A DNA stretch of 48,249 nucleotides, taken from NCBI GenBank assembly GCA_937921995.1, contig CAKZVF010000152.1, positions 1 through 48,249 of the forward strand, written 5' to 3'. The position numbers were made by a program, and so were the translations under genes. The DNA comes from an uncultured Pirellulaceae bacterium (GTDB lineage: Bacteria > Planctomycetota > Planctomycetia > Pirellulales > Pirellulaceae). Of the stretch, positions 25,354 through 35,176 are shown in pieces. The stretch's first letter is position 1, and the number at the start of each line of letters is the position of its first letter. Under the pieces are notes generated by a model, which did no database searches, was not told the origin of the DNA, and saw nothing but the letters and a program-made list of their open reading frames with translations.

Positions 25354-25517
25354 GATCTTTGCGAAGGACTCAAAGAATTCGGGCTTCGTCAACAGCGGCG
25401 GGTAATGCGGCTGCGGCCAAGCCCAACGAGTGGCAGAGACAGGGGCTTATCCTTACTTTTGGCCTACCCAAAGGAACTTGCGCGACGAACGTGCTCAGCG
25501 GACAGTGCTCCCTTGTA
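25354..25517 (+). pseudogene. Decayed duplicate of the truD 3' end
   Basis: 164 bp align to 21213-21382, the last part of truD, at high identity: shared runs include GGACTCAAAGAATTC and CAGCGGCGGGTAATGCGGCT. A 6-bp gap and several frame-changing differences are present. The fragment starts inside the gene and stops short of the original stop codon. It has the same orientation as truD. It marks an old duplication that also produced the paralogous genes at 21499 and 28205. Confidence 0.85.
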
Positions 25518-25638
25518 GCATCATCGAACGGCTAATCGGAACAAGAGACTGTCCGATTTCATGCATTAAAGTGGGGCAACTGGAAGACCGGCATTCGGTT
25601 TGGTCTCTTTACTTCAATGGATCTCGTTTTCGCAGTGA

Positions 25639-25644
25639 TATAAT
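25639..25644 (+). promoter_or_regulatory. Possible -10 element
   Basis: TATAAT lies 46 bp before the ATG at 25691. No good -35 is found at normal spacing, so the call is weak. Confidence 0.25.
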
Positions 25645-25690
25645 ATGAGGTACGATATAGGTTCGTCCCCAACACTTGCTGGAAACATCA

Positions 25691-27922
25691 ATGAAATATG
25701 CCTTGCTGATCGCGCTTTTGTTTTTCTCTCCCACGTTGTGCCAGGCGCAGCAGGACACAACAGCGCTCGACTTGGCCTCACCGATTTCCGACCACATGGT
25801 TTTGCAGCATGGGAAACCAACTTCGATTTGGGGTGCCGCCAAAGCTGGCTCGACCGTGACAGTCAATTTTGGGGATCAAGATCTTCAAACGACCACTAAC
25901 GAAGACGGGCATTGGAAACTAACACTTGCCCCGGTTGCCATTTCCGCTGAACCCGCCAGCATGAAGGTCGAATGTTCCGATGGAAGCGCGATTGAGATCA
26001 ACGACATTCTGGTGGGTGAGGTCTGGATGTGCTCCGGACAATCGAACATGGAATGGACGATGAAGAAAGTCAAAGATCCAGCAATCGAAAATGCGGACTT
26101 GCCGATGATCCGATTGTTCAAGACCAAGAGTGCAACCGCTGAGAGTGTTCAGTCGGACTGCGAAGGTACTTGGCAGGTTTCAACTCCTGAAACGGTCGCT
26201 GATTTTTCTGCTGTCGGATTTCACTTTGGCAAACAACTTTACCAAGAACTGAAAGTCCCGATTGGATTGGTGGATACATCATGGGGAGGGAAACGGGTGG
26301 AAGCTTTCACCAGTCGCGAAAAACTTTTGACCGTCGACGCCGCCGGCCCATTGCTCAAGGAGTGGGACAAGATCGACGCGCGCTACGATCCACAGACGGC
26401 GCAGCAAAAGTACACTGCTGCCATGGAGAAATGGGAGAAGAAATGTGAGCAACTTCGCGCCGAAGGAGAGCCGGGGAAGAAGCCCAAACTTCCTCGCCGT
26501 CCGACGCTCAAAGTGCGACCGAAACTAAACCCCGGTTTTCCTGCTGCGATTTACAATCAAAAAGTTGCGCCGTGGACTCATTATGCAATCGCTGGGGCGA
26601 TCTGGTACCAAGGCGAATCCAATACAGGCCGTGCGATGCAGTACGAGAGTCTGTTAACGGCGCTGATTCAAGACTGGCGAGAAAAATGGGCGGACGATCT
26701 TCCGTTTTACATCGTCCAACTGGCAAACTTCAGAAAAGTCAGCACCGAAGCGGGCGTGCCCGACGATTGGGCGGAGCTGCAGAACGTTCAATCGCAAGTG
26801 GCCAAAACGGTCCCGGGCTGTGGCATCGCGGTAATCAACGACATTGGTTTGGAGAAGAACATTCATCCATCCAATAAACGGGATGTTGGGCACCGCCTGT
26901 CGTTGTTGGCGCTTAAGAAACACTATGGAAAAGACTTGGAAGTTTTCTCGTCGCCACTTTACAAGTCTCACCAGGTTGCCGGCGACCACGTTATGGTGAC
27001 CTTTGACCACGTGGGCACGGGACTGAAATCGCGCGACGGAGGTGAACTAAAACGATTTGAAGTTGCCGGAGAGGATCACCAATGGCACTGGGCGAAGGCC
27101 GAAATTGTTTCCGCTGACACCGTTAAGATCAGCAGCAGCGAAGTACCACAGCCTGTTGCGGTGCGTTACGCGTGGGCTTCGAATCCCGAAGGCGCCAATT
27201 TGGTGAACTCGGGCGGACTGCCGGCATCCATTTTTCGCACCGACGATTGGCCGCTTTCAACGGAAGGGATTATGACGCAGGCAAACGATCTCAAGGAGCT
27301 GAACAAACAGATAAAGGGCCTCGGATTTACCGCGCTGTTTAATGGCAAGAATCTGGACGGCTGGCGAAACCCTTATGACTACGGCGAAGCCAAAGTCATG
27401 GATAACGAGATCCATTTGACGGCTGATAAGAAGTTCTTCCTGGTGAGCGAGCAAGAGTACTCTGACTTCGTCCTCTACGCGGAAATTAATCTGCCGGCGG
27501 GAGAAGCGAACTCGGGGATCATGTTCCGCTGCCATGTCGAGCCTAACAAAGTCTACGGTTATCAGGCGGAATGTGATGGTTCGGACCGTTGTTGGTCGGC
27601 CGGACTTTACGACGAATCGCGGCGAGGCTGGGTTTGGCCCAGTAAAAAAGGGCGCACCAAGGTCGAGGAGTTTTTAAAGTACGAGGAAGAGTCACAGGCC
27701 TTCTTTACTCAGCCCGAGATTCGCAATGCGCTTCATCGCACAGGTTGGAATCGCTACAAAATCACTTGCCGCAGCAACAAGATCATGATCGAGCTCAACG
27801 GGATCAAAGTCACCGACCTCAAAGACGACACCGACGCCAAAGGTTTCATCGGCATCCAGCATCACGGTGAGAAAGGCCAGACCTATCGTTTTCGAAACAT
27901 CTACCTTAAGAAATTACACTAA
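25691..27922 (+). CDS. Sialate O-acetylesterase fused to DUF1080 (3-keto-disaccharide hydrolase-like) domain
   Basis: A 743-residue secreted enzyme. The signal peptide is MKYALLIALLFFSPTLCQA. The SASA/SGNH esterase part (about 25-520) shows MCSGQSNMEW with the nucleophile serine, then GAIWYQGESNTGRA and later NDIGLEKNIHPSNKRDVGHRL, where the catalytic histidine would lie. The C-terminal 210 residues are a DUF1080 domain (FTALFNGKNLDGWRN, SGIMFRCH, GFIGIQHHGEKGQTYRFRNIYLKKL), a lectin-like fold that binds or degrades carbohydrates. The product probably removes acetyl groups from acylated sugars and helps degrade polysaccharide. Translation begins at ATG 25691, since the upstream TTG at 25676 adds nothing conserved. 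Confidence 0.9.
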   Translation: MKYALLIALLFFSPTLCQAQQDTTALDLASPISDHMVLQHGKPTSIWGAAKAGSTVTVNFGDQDLQTTTNEDGHWKLTLAPVAISAEPASMKVECSDGSAIEINDILVGEVWMCSGQSNMEWTMKKVKDPAIENADLPMIRLFKTKSATAESVQSDCEGTWQVSTPETVADFSAVGFHFGKQLYQELKVPIGLVDTSWGGKRVEAFTSREKLLTVDAAGPLLKEWDKIDARYDPQTAQQKYTAAMEKWEKKCEQLRAEGEPGKKPKLPRRPTLKVRPKLNPGFPAAIYNQKVAPWTHYAIAGAIWYQGESNTGRAMQYESLLTALIQDWREKWADDLPFYIVQLANFRKVSTEAGVPDDWAELQNVQSQVAKTVPGCGIAVINDIGLEKNIHPSNKRDVGHRLSLLALKKHYGKDLEVFSSPLYKSHQVAGDHVMVTFDHVGTGLKSRDGGELKRFEVAGEDHQWHWAKAEIVSADTVKISSSEVPQPVAVRYAWASNPEGANLVNSGGLPASIFRTDDWPLSTEGIMTQANDLKELNKQIKGLGFTALFNGKNLDGWRNPYDYGEAKVMDNEIHLTADKKFFLVSEQEYSDFVLYAEINLPAGEANSGIMFRCHVEPNKVYGYQAECDGSDRCWSAGLYDESRRGWVWPSKKGRTKVEEFLKYEEESQAFFTQPEIRNALHRTGWNRYKITCRSNKIMIELNGIKVTDLKDDTDAKGFIGIQHHGEKGQTYRFRNIYLKKLH

Positions 27923-28204
27923 CGGTAGCCGTAAGCTTCTCCACCGTGTTGGACTGGAAAACCAACAACACGAAGCAAATCTCGATGTTGGAGTTTTAGA
28001 GTCCGCTCGTTCGCTCCATCGTGGCCACCTTTTCCTACACGGCAGGAGAACTGCAAAGTTCATTTCAATGTTAGCGTCACCGCGCAAGCCGTACGGTTTT
28101 TCGCGGGCCGGGAAACTGGTGCCTCACTAAAATATGAATCTGCAGTCTTCCTGTCTCACACGGGAGAAAAGATGACTTTAGAATCATTGCAAAAAAATGT
28201 TGGC
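27923..28204. other. Convergent spacer
   Basis: 282 bp between the 3' ends of the esterase gene and copy B. It holds no visible gene and no recognisable remnant of the dockerin lost from copy B. Confidence 0.4.
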
Positions 28205-30040
28205 TTAGTCGATATCCCAGTTACCTGGCGGAAGCGTGAAATTGACGGTGGACGTACTCGAAATGGTTGCCGTGTTGGGCCCACCATTGGAACCAGCGGA
28301 TATGAAGTTTGTAGCGTGGAAGATTTCAGTAGAACTACTTCCATTATCAATCTCAATAAAACCCCCAAACGCATTCAGATGATCAAAGGCTGACGAGTCG
28401 TTATAGAAGACAGATCCGCCACCGGTGTTGATCCGGTTTCTGGCAAACCCCGTCGCAACATGATTGAACGGGACTTGTTGAAGAAAGCGGACCGCAAGGG
28501 GAGTGACTCTCACGTCAGTTCCTCTGCTGTAGCAAATAAATTGGTCGTCACCGCCGTTTTCTGATCGAGCCTCCACCACTATTCTCCCGGTAGCCACGAT
28601 GGTTCGGTTTGGGTACCGAAGCGTCATGCGCCCAAGATGCGGTGCAAATACAAAAACGTCATTTCCAGGAGAGTCCAGGAATTTAACATCACAATTTCCT
28701 GCTGCATGAAAATTCATTTTCTCAGCATCACGCGTGATGAAACAGACTTTAGGACTATAATAGTCCGGTTCTTTAGGAAATCCAAAACTTCCTTCGCTTC
28801 CAAAAGATGAAATTGAACCTTGGTCGATCTCTGCCGATTGTAAATTAAAAGGCGAGGTTCCCGAGCCAATAGTGAAACCGTCAACGGTATCGAATCCGCC
28901 ACGATTGGCTACGTATATTGTCGTATTCGCAATGGCCCGTCGTGGGTTATTGGGAGTAAACTCGTCACTTAAAATGGCGATGCCTCTTCGTTCCAAAGTG
29001 GTTTCTCTGCTGTGATCTACTCTTGGATCGGCAATATAATCATCTCCAACGCTGTCGATAATTCGCATTCGCGAGTCAACATAGTTGGGGAAGTAGTCTG
29101 TGAATTCAAAATTCCTTGCGATGTTGCAGTAATTCGATCCATCAAACCGCGAGAGTGTTTCCGCTGAAATAAACCACGAGGGGTCAGCGTCGGTTGTGTA
29201 TCTAGTAGAACCGTCGAATTCTGATGGTATGTCATGAAACTCAACCATGTCCATCCCGCCGTTGCGTGAGTTGGCATCAACTTCTTCAAAGTGCACTAGG
29301 TCAATTTCAGTGCTCGGGGTGATGAAAAACGTATCCAAGCCTTCCATTGACAGCATGTCGCTGGCGGGTGAATCTACAATCGTTGCGGAATCAAAACCGC
29401 CTTGGTCTGCGATGACTTGAACTCTTGGAAAACCCAAAACACTGACTGTCGCACTAGGACGCTCCACGAAGGCTTGTTTTCCAACTGAGATGACACTGAC
29501 AAAATCATCGTCAACAGAGCCGCTTACGATTGCAAGGTCGTTACCTCCTCTTCCACGCGTCAAGACATCAATCTCTCCAAAGACTTCGAAGGTTGACGAG
29601 CCCGACTTCATCCGCGAGTAACCGACGCGCGAAACAAATCCATCATTTAAAGTTGTTCCGTTGAATTCGGCGGTGTCATTGCCGCTTGCGTTATTAAAAC
29701 GAACGGATTCAACTCCCGTGACGATAATTTTTGTTCCACTTGGTGTGTCAAAGACGACTTGATCGCGGTTGAAAATTCCTTTTGCGGTTCCAGATCCCGA
29801 CAGGTATGTCAGGACATCGTTACCGCCGGTGTCGTCAAGCCGAACGACCGGTGTGTTTGAGTTGTAACTGGTCGTTACACCATTGATTCTGATCGTTTGC
29901 AACGCATCGTTGATAGCAACAACGTCCTTTGAGGTTGTTAGTTGCCCGAACGCGCACTGGGCATGTATAGCGAGGGTCAAAATTGCAAACGTGAGAGTGA
30001 CATCCTTCTTAAAGGAAGAAGCCGTATAATTAATCATCAA
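28205..30040 (-). CDS. Large secreted protein, paralogue copy B, dockerin lost
   Basis: A 611-residue exported protein, paralogous to the 21499-23487 product through its full length except the C-terminus. It has the same kind of signal peptide (LTFAILTLAIHAQCAFG) and the same order of phrases (LQTIRINGVTTSY, VLTYLSG, FTDYFPNYVDSRMRI). Copy A continues from PPGNWD into its dockerin. Copy B reads PPGNWDID and stops. Comparing bases, 21 bp are missing between two GGGAT repeats, and the following CAA codon has become TAA. The product should therefore be secreted but lack the presumed anchor. It may still be a functional soluble form or may be decaying; the rest of the frame is intact. Confidence 0.85.
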   Translation of the reverse strand: MMINYTASSFKKDVTLTFAILTLAIHAQCAFGQLTTSKDVVAINDALQTIRINGVTTSYNSNTPVVRLDDTGGNDVLTYLSGSGTAKGIFNRDQVVFDTPSGTKIIVTGVESVRFNNASGNDTAEFNGTTLNDGFVSRVGYSRMKSGSSTFEVFGEIDVLTRGRGGNDLAIVSGSVDDDFVSVISVGKQAFVERPSATVSVLGFPRVQVIADQGGFDSATIVDSPASDMLSMEGLDTFFITPSTEIDLVHFEEVDANSRNGGMDMVEFHDIPSEFDGSTRYTTDADPSWFISAETLSRFDGSNYCNIARNFEFTDYFPNYVDSRMRIIDSVGDDYIADPRVDHSRETTLERRGIAILSDEFTPNNPRRAIANTTIYVANRGGFDTVDGFTIGSGTSPFNLQSAEIDQGSISSFGSEGSFGFPKEPDYYSPKVCFITRDAEKMNFHAAGNCDVKFLDSPGNDVFVFAPHLGRMTLRYPNRTIVATGRIVVEARSENGGDDQFICYSRGTDVRVTPLAVRFLQQVPFNHVATGFARNRINTGGGSVFYNDSSAFDHLNAFGGFIEIDNGSSSTEIFHATNFISAGSNGGPNTATISSTSTVNFTLPPGNWDID

Positions 30041-30329
30041 ATCATCCGGGGTGTGTGGGGTGGGTGGGATTTTAGTGCGAATTGAGATCAGAACGAGTTT
30101 TTCTTTCGTTGCACTTTCTTAAAATCTAAATAGATGCTCGCTAATTATAGCTTAGTTATAACAAACTCGCTGAAACCGCTGCCTGTGATTTCAGTTGCAT
30201 TTGACACATTTCCTTGGGGATTTCTCTAAACCGCTCCAGAATTTGGCATAGTTTGGTTTTCCTCCCTTTCACAGCGCAACACCATCTATGGTCATGGTTT
30301 TAGCAGTCGGCTTGTGAAATAATCTGGCG
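30041..30329. other. Divergent region between copy B and rlmKL
   Basis: Holds the duplicated 68-bp block and the promoters of both genes. No gene is seen. Confidence 0.4.
30179..30246. repeat. Duplicated upstream block, copy B
   Basis: Partner of the block at 23636-23703; same length and same relation to the downstream paralogous gene. Confidence 0.7.
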
Positions 30330-32549
30330 ATGGACAATGAAAAATTGAGATTGATTGCCGCCTGTGCTTTCGGGTTGGAAGCACTGGTGAAGCGCGAACT
30401 GATTGCGTTAGGTTATCAACCTCACGTTGTCCAACCGGGGCGTGTGGCGTTTGAAGGCGATTGGAAAGACGTTTGCCGCGCCAATATTCATTTGCGGGTT
30501 GCAGATCGTGTCTTGATCGAGGTCCAGGCATTTGATGCACCCGATTTCGAAGCGCTGTTTGAAACGATCAAGGCTCACGATTACGCGCGCTTCATTCCGG
30601 TAGATGCAAAGTTCCCCGTCACGGGAAAGACGCGGCTGTCGCAGTTGACCAGCCTCCCCGCGGTGCAGCGATCGACAAAACGCGCGGTCGTGGAGAGCAT
30701 GAAGCATTTTCACGGTGTCGAAGAACTTCCTGAGACGGGTGAGCTGTACAAAATTGAAGTGGCGTTGCTCAAGGATGTCGCCACGATCACGATCGACACC
30801 ACCGGCAGCAGTCTGCATAAACGCGGTTACCGCACGTTGGTGGGACCCGCTCCGATTAAGGAAACGCTGGCCGCGGCGATGGTCGACCTGACCGTGTGGA
30901 GGCCAGACCGTCCGTTGTTGGATCCTTTTTGTGGAACAGGAACGATTCCAATCGAAGCGGCGCTGGCAGGATTGAAAATAGCGCCGGGCATCAACCGAGA
31001 TTTTGCCTCAACGCGCTGGGCGCAGATTGATCGGAAGTATTGGAACGACGCGGTGACCGAAGCGCTCGATCTGCAAGACAACGATACACAGTTAGAAATT
31101 GAAGGCTTCGATGTCGATGCCGAATCGTTGGACATGGCGCGGTATCACGCAAAACTCGCCGGCGTCGAAAATCAAATCGTCTTTGGTCAACGCGCGTTCG
31201 AAGATACCGTCACCGACCGAGAGTATGGTTGCTTGATCACCAATCCTCCTTACGGCGAACGACTTCAACAGGAACAGCAGGATCAATTGCGGTCGTTGTA
31301 TCAGCAATTTCCCGCCGTCTTGCAGCAACTACCGACTTGGTCGTTGTTTGTGATCACCAGCATGCTGGATTTTGAAAAGATCGTTCAAAAGAAAGCCACA
31401 CGCCGGCGGAAGCTGTTCAATGGGCGGCTGGAATGTACGTACTTTCAGTATCTTGGTCCGCGCCCGCCGCGTCTTGGGGATGCTCAAATCAGCGACCTGC
31501 AAAATGAATCTGATGTTGATCAAGCGGAAGTCGAAACGCCAACCAAGCCGGCGGTCGCGATCGCGGCGCCTGTGTTCGCGGGGCTGCAAGCAAAAGACCA
31601 TGAGCAGGCTCTGATCTTCTCGCAGCGGTTGACCAAACGAGCGCGTCATCTCAGGCGGTGGCCAACGCGTCGCGGAATTACTTGCTTTCGAATTTATGAA
31701 CGCGATGTGCCAGAAATACCCTTGGTGGTAGACCGCTACGATGATGCGCTGCATATCACCGAATACGAAAGGCCGCATGATCGTGATTTGGCGCGGCACA
31801 GCGCTTGGTTAGAACTGATGAAGGAGACCGCCGCAGAAACGTTAGATGTTCCAATCGAAAAAGTGCATTTAAAATCGCGACACAAACGCTCTAAAGGCGA
31901 CCAATATGAAAAAGTCGCCGACGCTCAGCTAACGCAGCAGGTCACCGAAAACGGTCTGAAGTTTTGGATCAACCTGTCGGACTACGTGGATACCGGACTG
32001 TTTTTGGACCACCGTGTTACTCGGCAAATGGTACGTGAACAATCCGAAGGTAAATCCGTACTGAACCTGTTCGCCTATACGGGGTCGTTCACTGTTTACG
32101 CTGCCGCCGGTGGAGCCGTTTCCACGACGACGGTTGATCTCTCCAAAAACTACCTTCAGTGGGCTCAGCGGAATCTCGAACTAAACAGTCTTTATAGCCC
32201 CAAGCATGAATACATTGCGCGGGACTGCGTTGAATTCGTCAATGAAGCGGTCGAAAGTGGACAGCGGAAATACGACATCGTCATCATTGACCCGCCCACC
32301 TACTCCAACAGCAAACGGCTCGACGATGACTGGAATGTCCAAACCGGCCATGCTGATCTGCTCAACGCCACGCGGAAACTGTTGAACGCGGATGGAGTGA
32401 TCTACTTTTCGACAAATTTTCGCAAGTTCAAACTGTACGAGGACCAATTGTCCGAATTTTCGATTCAGGAAATCAGTAAACGAACCGTGCCCGAGGACTT
32501 TCGTAATCGAAGGATTCACCGTTGCTGGAAATTGACTTCGGGGAACTGA
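30330..32549 (+). CDS. rlmL: Bifunctional 23S rRNA methyltransferase RlmKL
   Basis: A 739-residue fusion of two SAM-dependent methyltransferases, the usual RlmKL layout. A THUMP RNA-binding region covers about residues 45-155. The first catalytic domain (m2G2445) has DPFCGTGTIPIEAAL and the NPPYGERL motif. The second (m7G2069) has LNLFAYTGSFTVYAAAGGA and DPPTYSNSKR. The length agrees with the family (about 700). The start ATG 30330 gives MDNEKLRLIAACAFGLEALV, which aligns well with the family N-terminus. It acts on the large-subunit rRNA during ribosome assembly. The gene seems to be alone in its transcription unit. Confidence 0.93.
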   Translation: MDNEKLRLIAACAFGLEALVKRELIALGYQPHVVQPGRVAFEGDWKDVCRANIHLRVADRVLIEVQAFDAPDFEALFETIKAHDYARFIPVDAKFPVTGKTRLSQLTSLPAVQRSTKRAVVESMKHFHGVEELPETGELYKIEVALLKDVATITIDTTGSSLHKRGYRTLVGPAPIKETLAAAMVDLTVWRPDRPLLDPFCGTGTIPIEAALAGLKIAPGINRDFASTRWAQIDRKYWNDAVTEALDLQDNDTQLEIEGFDVDAESLDMARYHAKLAGVENQIVFGQRAFEDTVTDREYGCLITNPPYGERLQQEQQDQLRSLYQQFPAVLQQLPTWSLFVITSMLDFEKIVQKKATRRRKLFNGRLECTYFQYLGPRPPRLGDAQISDLQNESDVDQAEVETPTKPAVAIAAPVFAGLQAKDHEQALIFSQRLTKRARHLRRWPTRRGITCFRIYERDVPEIPLVVDRYDDALHITEYERPHDRDLARHSAWLELMKETAAETLDVPIEKVHLKSRHKRSKGDQYEKVADAQLTQQVTENGLKFWINLSDYVDTGLFLDHRVTRQMVREQSEGKSVLNLFAYTGSFTVYAAAGGAVSTTTVDLSKNYLQWAQRNLELNSLYSPKHEYIARDCVEFVNEAVESGQRKYDIVIIDPPTYSNSKRLDDDWNVQTGHADLLNATRKLLNADGVIYFSTNFRKFKLYEDQLSEFSIQEISKRTVPEDFRNRRIHRCWKLTSGN

Positions 32550-32748
32550 TGGCCTGATGGCGATCAGTGTAAAAGCGTTAGGATTGTAACGATTTAAACG
32601 GTTTTTTCGAATTGCCGATCCCGATTGTTAATAGGTCAATGGCGATAGATACTGGGAAATTTCGCCCCTTCAATTATCATGTTAACTTGGCGTTTCATGG
32701 GACAGAAAGCGTCGATTTGCAGGACCAGACGAGCAACCGGAAAACCAC

Positions 32749-33630
32749 ATGACCAGCATTTCACAATCGAAACTTCAGGATTCAACAAACGATGCGCAGC
32801 ATTCTGCCGGCCTGATTGAACAGGAATTCGTCGGCGTAAAAACGTTGGTCAAGCAAGGCGAGACGGCCGTGCAATCGGAGTCTGACGCGTACACGACGTT
32901 TGTGATGCTGCCTGCTTATAACGAAGCCGAAGGGCTTCCGTCGTTGTTGGAAAAAATTAGGCAAGTGTTTGCAACCAACGGCCAACCCTACCATGTCATC
33001 GTCGTGGACGATGCGAGTACTGACGATACTTCTGAGATCGCAATTACGGCTGCCCAAGACATGCCGCTGACGCTCGTTCGTCATCAAACCAATCAAAATT
33101 TGCCCGGAGCCCTGCGTTCGGGAATGATGAAGGCGATCGAAATGGGAACACCGGGCGACGTGATCGTGACCATGGATGGCGATGATACGCACCCGCCGGG
33201 TTCGATCAATTGCCTATTACAAAAGATCAGTGAAGGCTACGACGTCGTAACGGCGTCCCGTTATCAAATTGGTTCACGTGTGATGGGAGTCCCTTTCAAT
33301 CGCGTTCTGATGACATGGGGAGCGCGAATGCTGTTCCGTGTGGTGATGCCGATCCCCGGCGTGCGGGATTACACCTGCGGCTACCGAGCTTATCGCTTCG
33401 ACGTGTTGCGAGACACAATGGAATACTACGGCGACCAATTCGTATCGGAGAAAGGTTTCTCTTGTATGGCGGATGTGTTGTTGAAGATGCGTCGCTTCAA
33501 GTACGTCTTTGGTGAAGTTCCTCTACTGCTGCGTTACGACCAAAAACAGGGCGTCAGCAAAATGGCCGTTGGCCGAACGGTTTCGCTGACGCTGAAATTG
33601 TTGTTCAAACGCAGGTTAAGCGGCTACTAA
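32749..33630 (+). CDS. Family 2 glycosyltransferase, polyprenyl-phosphate sugar transferase type
   Basis: A 293-residue GT-A enzyme. After about 50 poorly conserved residues come FVMLPAYNEAEGLP, VVDDASTDDTS and VTMDGDDTHPPGSI, the nucleotide-sugar and metal-binding motifs of GT2. The later YTCGYRAYRFD and SEKGFSCMADVLLKM resemble dolichyl-phosphate mannosyl or glucosyl transferases. There is no C-terminal membrane segment. It likely charges a polyprenyl phosphate at the inner face of the membrane. The next gene (33741) is 110 bp downstream on the same strand and probably in the same unit. Confidence 0.88.
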   Translation: MTSISQSKLQDSTNDAQHSAGLIEQEFVGVKTLVKQGETAVQSESDAYTTFVMLPAYNEAEGLPSLLEKIRQVFATNGQPYHVIVVDDASTDDTSEIAITAAQDMPLTLVRHQTNQNLPGALRSGMMKAIEMGTPGDVIVTMDGDDTHPPGSINCLLQKISEGYDVVTASRYQIGSRVMGVPFNRVLMTWGARMLFRVVMPIPGVRDYTCGYRAYRFDVLRDTMEYYGDQFVSEKGFSCMADVLLKMRRFKYVFGEVPLLLRYDQKQGVSKMAVGRTVSLTLKLLFKRRLSGY

Positions 33631-33740
33631 ATCCCGCTGCCAATTAGCCTGTAACACCCCTGCATAAACCGGCGTGACATTGTTCATGCTTGCTGCTGAT
33701 TCCCACCTTTTTCCTCCCTGTTTAACTTCCGACCAAAACG

Positions 33741-35129
33741 ATGACTTTAGAAAATAACACGATTGACACCAAGGATATGACGTCCTCAAAAGAGCAGAGC
33801 GCTCCTTTGAAGTGGGCGATCGCTGGAGGAGGCATGCTAGGTTTAACCTTGGCGCTGCGGATGGCGAAACAAGGCCATGATGTCACGCTGGTTGAAGCGG
33901 GCCCAACGTTGGGTGGTTTGGCTTCGATCTGGAAACTGGGCGATGTGATGTGGGATCGCCATTATCATGTCACGCTGATGTCCGACTCTCGACTATTGAA
34001 CCTAATCGAAGAGATTGGATTGTCGGATGATTTGAAATGGGTCGAAACGAAAACCGGATTCTATACCGGTGGCAAACTCTACTCGATGTCCGATACGGCC
34101 GAGTTTTTGAAGTTCCCGCCTTTGAATTTAATTGAAAAGCTTCGTTTGGGCGGCACGATCTTCTATGCGTCAAAGATTCGCAACTGGAAACGGCTTGAGA
34201 AAATCAAAGTCGCGGATTGGCTGGCACGGTGGTCGGGCAAAGGCACTTTTGAAAAGATCTGGGAACCGCTGCTGAAGGCGAAACTGGGAGAGAGCTACAA
34301 ACGGACGGCCGCATCTTTCATCTGGGCTCACATCAGCCGCATGTATAAGGCTCGGCGGACGGGACTAAAAAAAGAAATGTTCGGCTACGTCACTGGTGGC
34401 TATCGCAGCATCATTCAACGTCTGGGCGACCTGTTGGAAGAAATGAACGTCGACATCAAAGTCGACCATCCGATCTCGAACATTCAAAAACAAGCCGATG
34501 GATCGTTTTCGATTGACTTTCAAAATCAACCTTCCCAATCTTTTGATCGCGTCATCATGACGACGCCGAATTCGATTATGAGTCGCGTTTGTGCTGACAT
34601 CAGCCAAGACGAGAAGGATCGTTTTGATAAGGTTGAGTATCTTGGGATCGTTTGTGCGTCGCTGTTGTTGAAGAAGCCAATTTCAAAGTTCTACGTTACC
34701 AACATCACTGACACTTGGGTGCCAATGACGGCGGTCATTGAGATGACGACGATCGTGGACACCGATGAGTTCGGCGGAAAATCTTTGGTTTATTTGCCCA
34801 AGTACGTGCCGGCGGATCACGAGCTGTTTGATAAATCGGATCAAGAGATCGAAGAATCGTTTGTTGCGGCACTTGAGAAAATGTATCCCGACTTCAGTCG
34901 CGACGACGTCGAGGCCTTTAAGATTTCACGTGTCCGCAGCGTGATGGCGATTCCGACGCTCAGATACAGCGAACTGCTACCTCCGATGAAGTCTTCGGTC
35001 GATGGATTGTATTTCGTTAATTCGTCGTACATCCTACGAGGCAATCTGAACGTCAACGAGACCATCACTATCGCGGAAGAAGCGATGGAAACGGTGTTGA
35101 AGGCCGAATTAGAAAAGGTCGCTGGCTAA
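33741..35129 (+). CDS. FAD-dependent amine oxidase / protoporphyrinogen oxidase-like oxidoreductase
   Basis: A 462-residue flavoprotein. The dinucleotide fold is IAGGGMLGLTLALRMAKQGH, followed by the acidic end of the second strand and TLGGLASIW. The C-terminus GLYFVNSSYILRGNLNVNETITIAEEAME contacts FAD in the family. Homologues are often found beside polyprenyl-linked glycosyltransferases in surface-glycan loci, as here (32749-33630). Whether it oxidises a sugar nucleotide or something else is not known. A terminator hairpin follows 13 bp after the stop codon. Confidence 0.85.
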   Translation: MTLENNTIDTKDMTSSKEQSAPLKWAIAGGGMLGLTLALRMAKQGHDVTLVEAGPTLGGLASIWKLGDVMWDRHYHVTLMSDSRLLNLIEEIGLSDDLKWVETKTGFYTGGKLYSMSDTAEFLKFPPLNLIEKLRLGGTIFYASKIRNWKRLEKIKVADWLARWSGKGTFEKIWEPLLKAKLGESYKRTAASFIWAHISRMYKARRTGLKKEMFGYVTGGYRSIIQRLGDLLEEMNVDIKVDHPISNIQKQADGSFSIDFQNQPSQSFDRVIMTTPNSIMSRVCADISQDEKDRFDKVEYLGIVCASLLLKKPISKFYVTNITDTWVPMTAVIEMTTIVDTDEFGGKSLVYLPKYVPADHELFDKSDQEIEESFVAALEKMYPDFSRDDVEAFKISRVRSVMAIPTLRYSELLPPMKSSVDGLYFVNSSYILRGNLNVNETITIAEEAMETVLKAELEKVAG

Positions 35130-35141
35130 AAAACTTGTAGC

Positions 35142-35164
35142 GCCGGTTCCTACCGGCCGTTTTT
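35142..35164. terminator. Bidirectional intrinsic terminator
   Basis: GCCGGT-TCCT-ACCGGC forms a perfect 6-bp GC-rich stem, followed by CGTTTTT on the plus strand. On the minus strand an A-rich stretch (CTAAAAAACTTG) supplies a T-tract after a short gap. It sits between two converging genes and would serve both. Confidence 0.7.
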
Positions 35165-35176
35165 GACTCTTCCCGG

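Larger units (their letters stand above)
25159..25690. other. Intergenic region with truD remnant
   Basis: 532 bp between the divergent RTX and sialate esterase genes. The middle holds the decayed truD fragment. The rest shows no gene. Confidence 0.5.
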
